From positions 1-5,200 of the forward strand of contig JAQGJI010000110.1 of NCBI GenBank assembly GCA_028290685.1: 5,200 nucleotides of DNA, written 5' to 3'. A model generated the notes under the pieces. The model was not told where the DNA came from. It was given only the letters and a program-made list of their open reading frames with translations, and ran no database searches. Positions within the stretch are counted from its first letter, which is position 1, and each line of letters begins with the position of its first letter. A program made the translations under genes and the position numbers. Below, piece after piece: positions 4,607-5,200 of the stretch. Source of the stretch: Devosia sp. (GTDB lineage Bacteria > Pseudomonadota > Alphaproteobacteria > Rhizobiales > Devosiaceae).

Positions 4607-5200
4607 ATGCACAAGCTCAGCCGCATGCTCGGCAATATCAGGATGACGACGATGATCGCCGGCCTGGTGCTGATCTCGATCATCGGCTCCATAGCGGCTG
4701 TCTCCAGCGCAATCTACTTCAACCTGCGCGAAAGCTCGATCAGCAACAGCCAGGTGCAGCAGGTCAACAATCTGGGCGTAGCGGCTACCATTCTGGAGCG
4801 GCGCATTTCCGGCTCCGTACTGAGTTGGACGCCCGAGGGCACCATGAGTGCCTTCCAGAGCTGGGCTGTTCCCCCATTCTACGACACCGAGATCATCGAT
4901 TCCGTGACGCGCGTCACCCAGCAGGATGCCACCATCTACGTGCTCGATAGCGCCACGCAGAACCTGATGAGCAAGACCACCAGCCTTGCAGCGGCAGATG
5001 GTACGCGCCTGGCGGACATGGCGCTCGATGCAACGAACCCCGCCTATGCCAGCGTCATGGCGGGTGAGCAGTTCCGGGGCGTGCTGCCCATCGAGGGCAT
5101 CAGCTATCTGGCTGCATTGCAGCCGATCCAGAAAATGAACGGGGAGGTCATGGGGGCGATCTTTGTCGGCACGCCCCTTGCGGCCATCCACGCCGAAGCC
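4607..5200 (+). CDS. Methyl-accepting chemotaxis protein with Cache-type sensor (N-terminal part, cut by window end)
   Basis: The frame stays open for 198 codons from ATG 4607 to the last base, so the gene continues beyond the window. The start is preceded by a GGGGGA ribosome binding site (4596-4601). A short basic N-terminus leads into one membrane helix at ~14-37 (MTTMIAGLVLISIIGSIAAV). A periplasmic domain from ~40 on matches the Cache_3-Cache_2 style: VTRVTQQDATIYVLD (100-114), DGTRLADMAL (131-140), FRGVLPIEGISYLAALQPIQ (157-176) and GEVMGAIFVGTP (179-190). This is the usual ligand-binding layout of MCPs and, less often, of histidine kinases. The second membrane helix, HAMP and signalling tip should follow off the edge. 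The chemotaxis neighbours favour an MCP. Cache domains commonly bind small organic acids, amino acids or similar solutes; the ligand here cannot be predicted. Confidence 0.85.
   Translation, partial: MHKLSRMLGNIRMTTMIAGLVLISIIGSIAAVSSAIYFNLRESSISNSQVQQVNNLGVAATILERRISGSVLSWTPEGTMSAFQSWAVPPFYDTEIIDSVTRVTQQDATIYVLDSATQNLMSKTTSLAAADGTRLADMALDATNPAYASVMAGEQFRGVLPIEGISYLAALQPIQKMNGEVMGAIFVGTPLAAIHAEA

Noticed and set aside
4369..4950. 193-codon plus-strand open frame after cheY
   Set aside because: It overlaps the second mcp out of frame, has no ribosome binding site, and has Gln/Arg/Asp-rich low-complexity composition. The mcp frame has a membrane helix and Cache motifs.
4553..5191. 212-codon minus-strand open frame at the right end
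   Set aside because: It is antisense to the Cache receptor, with no recognisable domain and shadow-like composition.

Overview
The window is a GC-rich (by eye, not counted), densely packed stretch with every gene on the + strand. It reads as part of a chemotaxis (che) locus of an alphaproteobacterium, most likely of the Hyphomicrobiales/Rhizobiales type. The grounds are the style of the CheD tail, the CheR/CheB/CheY sequences and TTAACC-type motifs in the leaders. A Devosia-like source is a low-confidence guess from memory and cannot be settled here.

Layout: (1) bases 2-178 are the last 58 codons of a gene that looks like cheD, the receptor deamidase. (2) 179-390 is a non-coding leader with TTAACCAT/GGTTAA motifs resembling CtrA sites. 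(3) 391-1908 encodes a receptor with two membrane segments, almost no periplasmic loop, a PAS-like region and a standard MCP signalling tip. (4) 1952-2797 is cheR, joined by an ATGA overlap to (5) cheB at 2794-3843. (6) A 104-base leader with a GC hairpin and an unusually good ribosome binding site precedes cheY at 3948-4337. (7) 4338-4606 is non-coding, with small repeats, a weak promoter-like stretch and a second GC hairpin. (8) 4607-5200 is the N-terminal 198 residues of a second MCP, with one membrane segment and a Cache-type sensor domain, cut by the window edge.

Together the genes cover receptor signalling and adaptation. Two receptors would feed a CheA/CheW complex not present in this window. 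CheR adds and CheB removes methyl groups on receptor glutamates, CheD deamidates receptor glutamines, and CheY would carry the phosphoryl signal to the flagellar motor.

I see no mobile element, CRISPR array, RNA gene or clearly new system. The observations worth a second look are modest: a glutamate in place of the usual proline next to the CheY phosphorylation site, a 9-bp hairpin with a G7 run over the catalytic-serine codons of cheB, paired leader hairpins before cheY and the second MCP, CtrA-like motifs, a receptor that seems to sense from the cytoplasm or membrane, and a gene order with cheD ahead of mcp-cheR-cheB-cheY.
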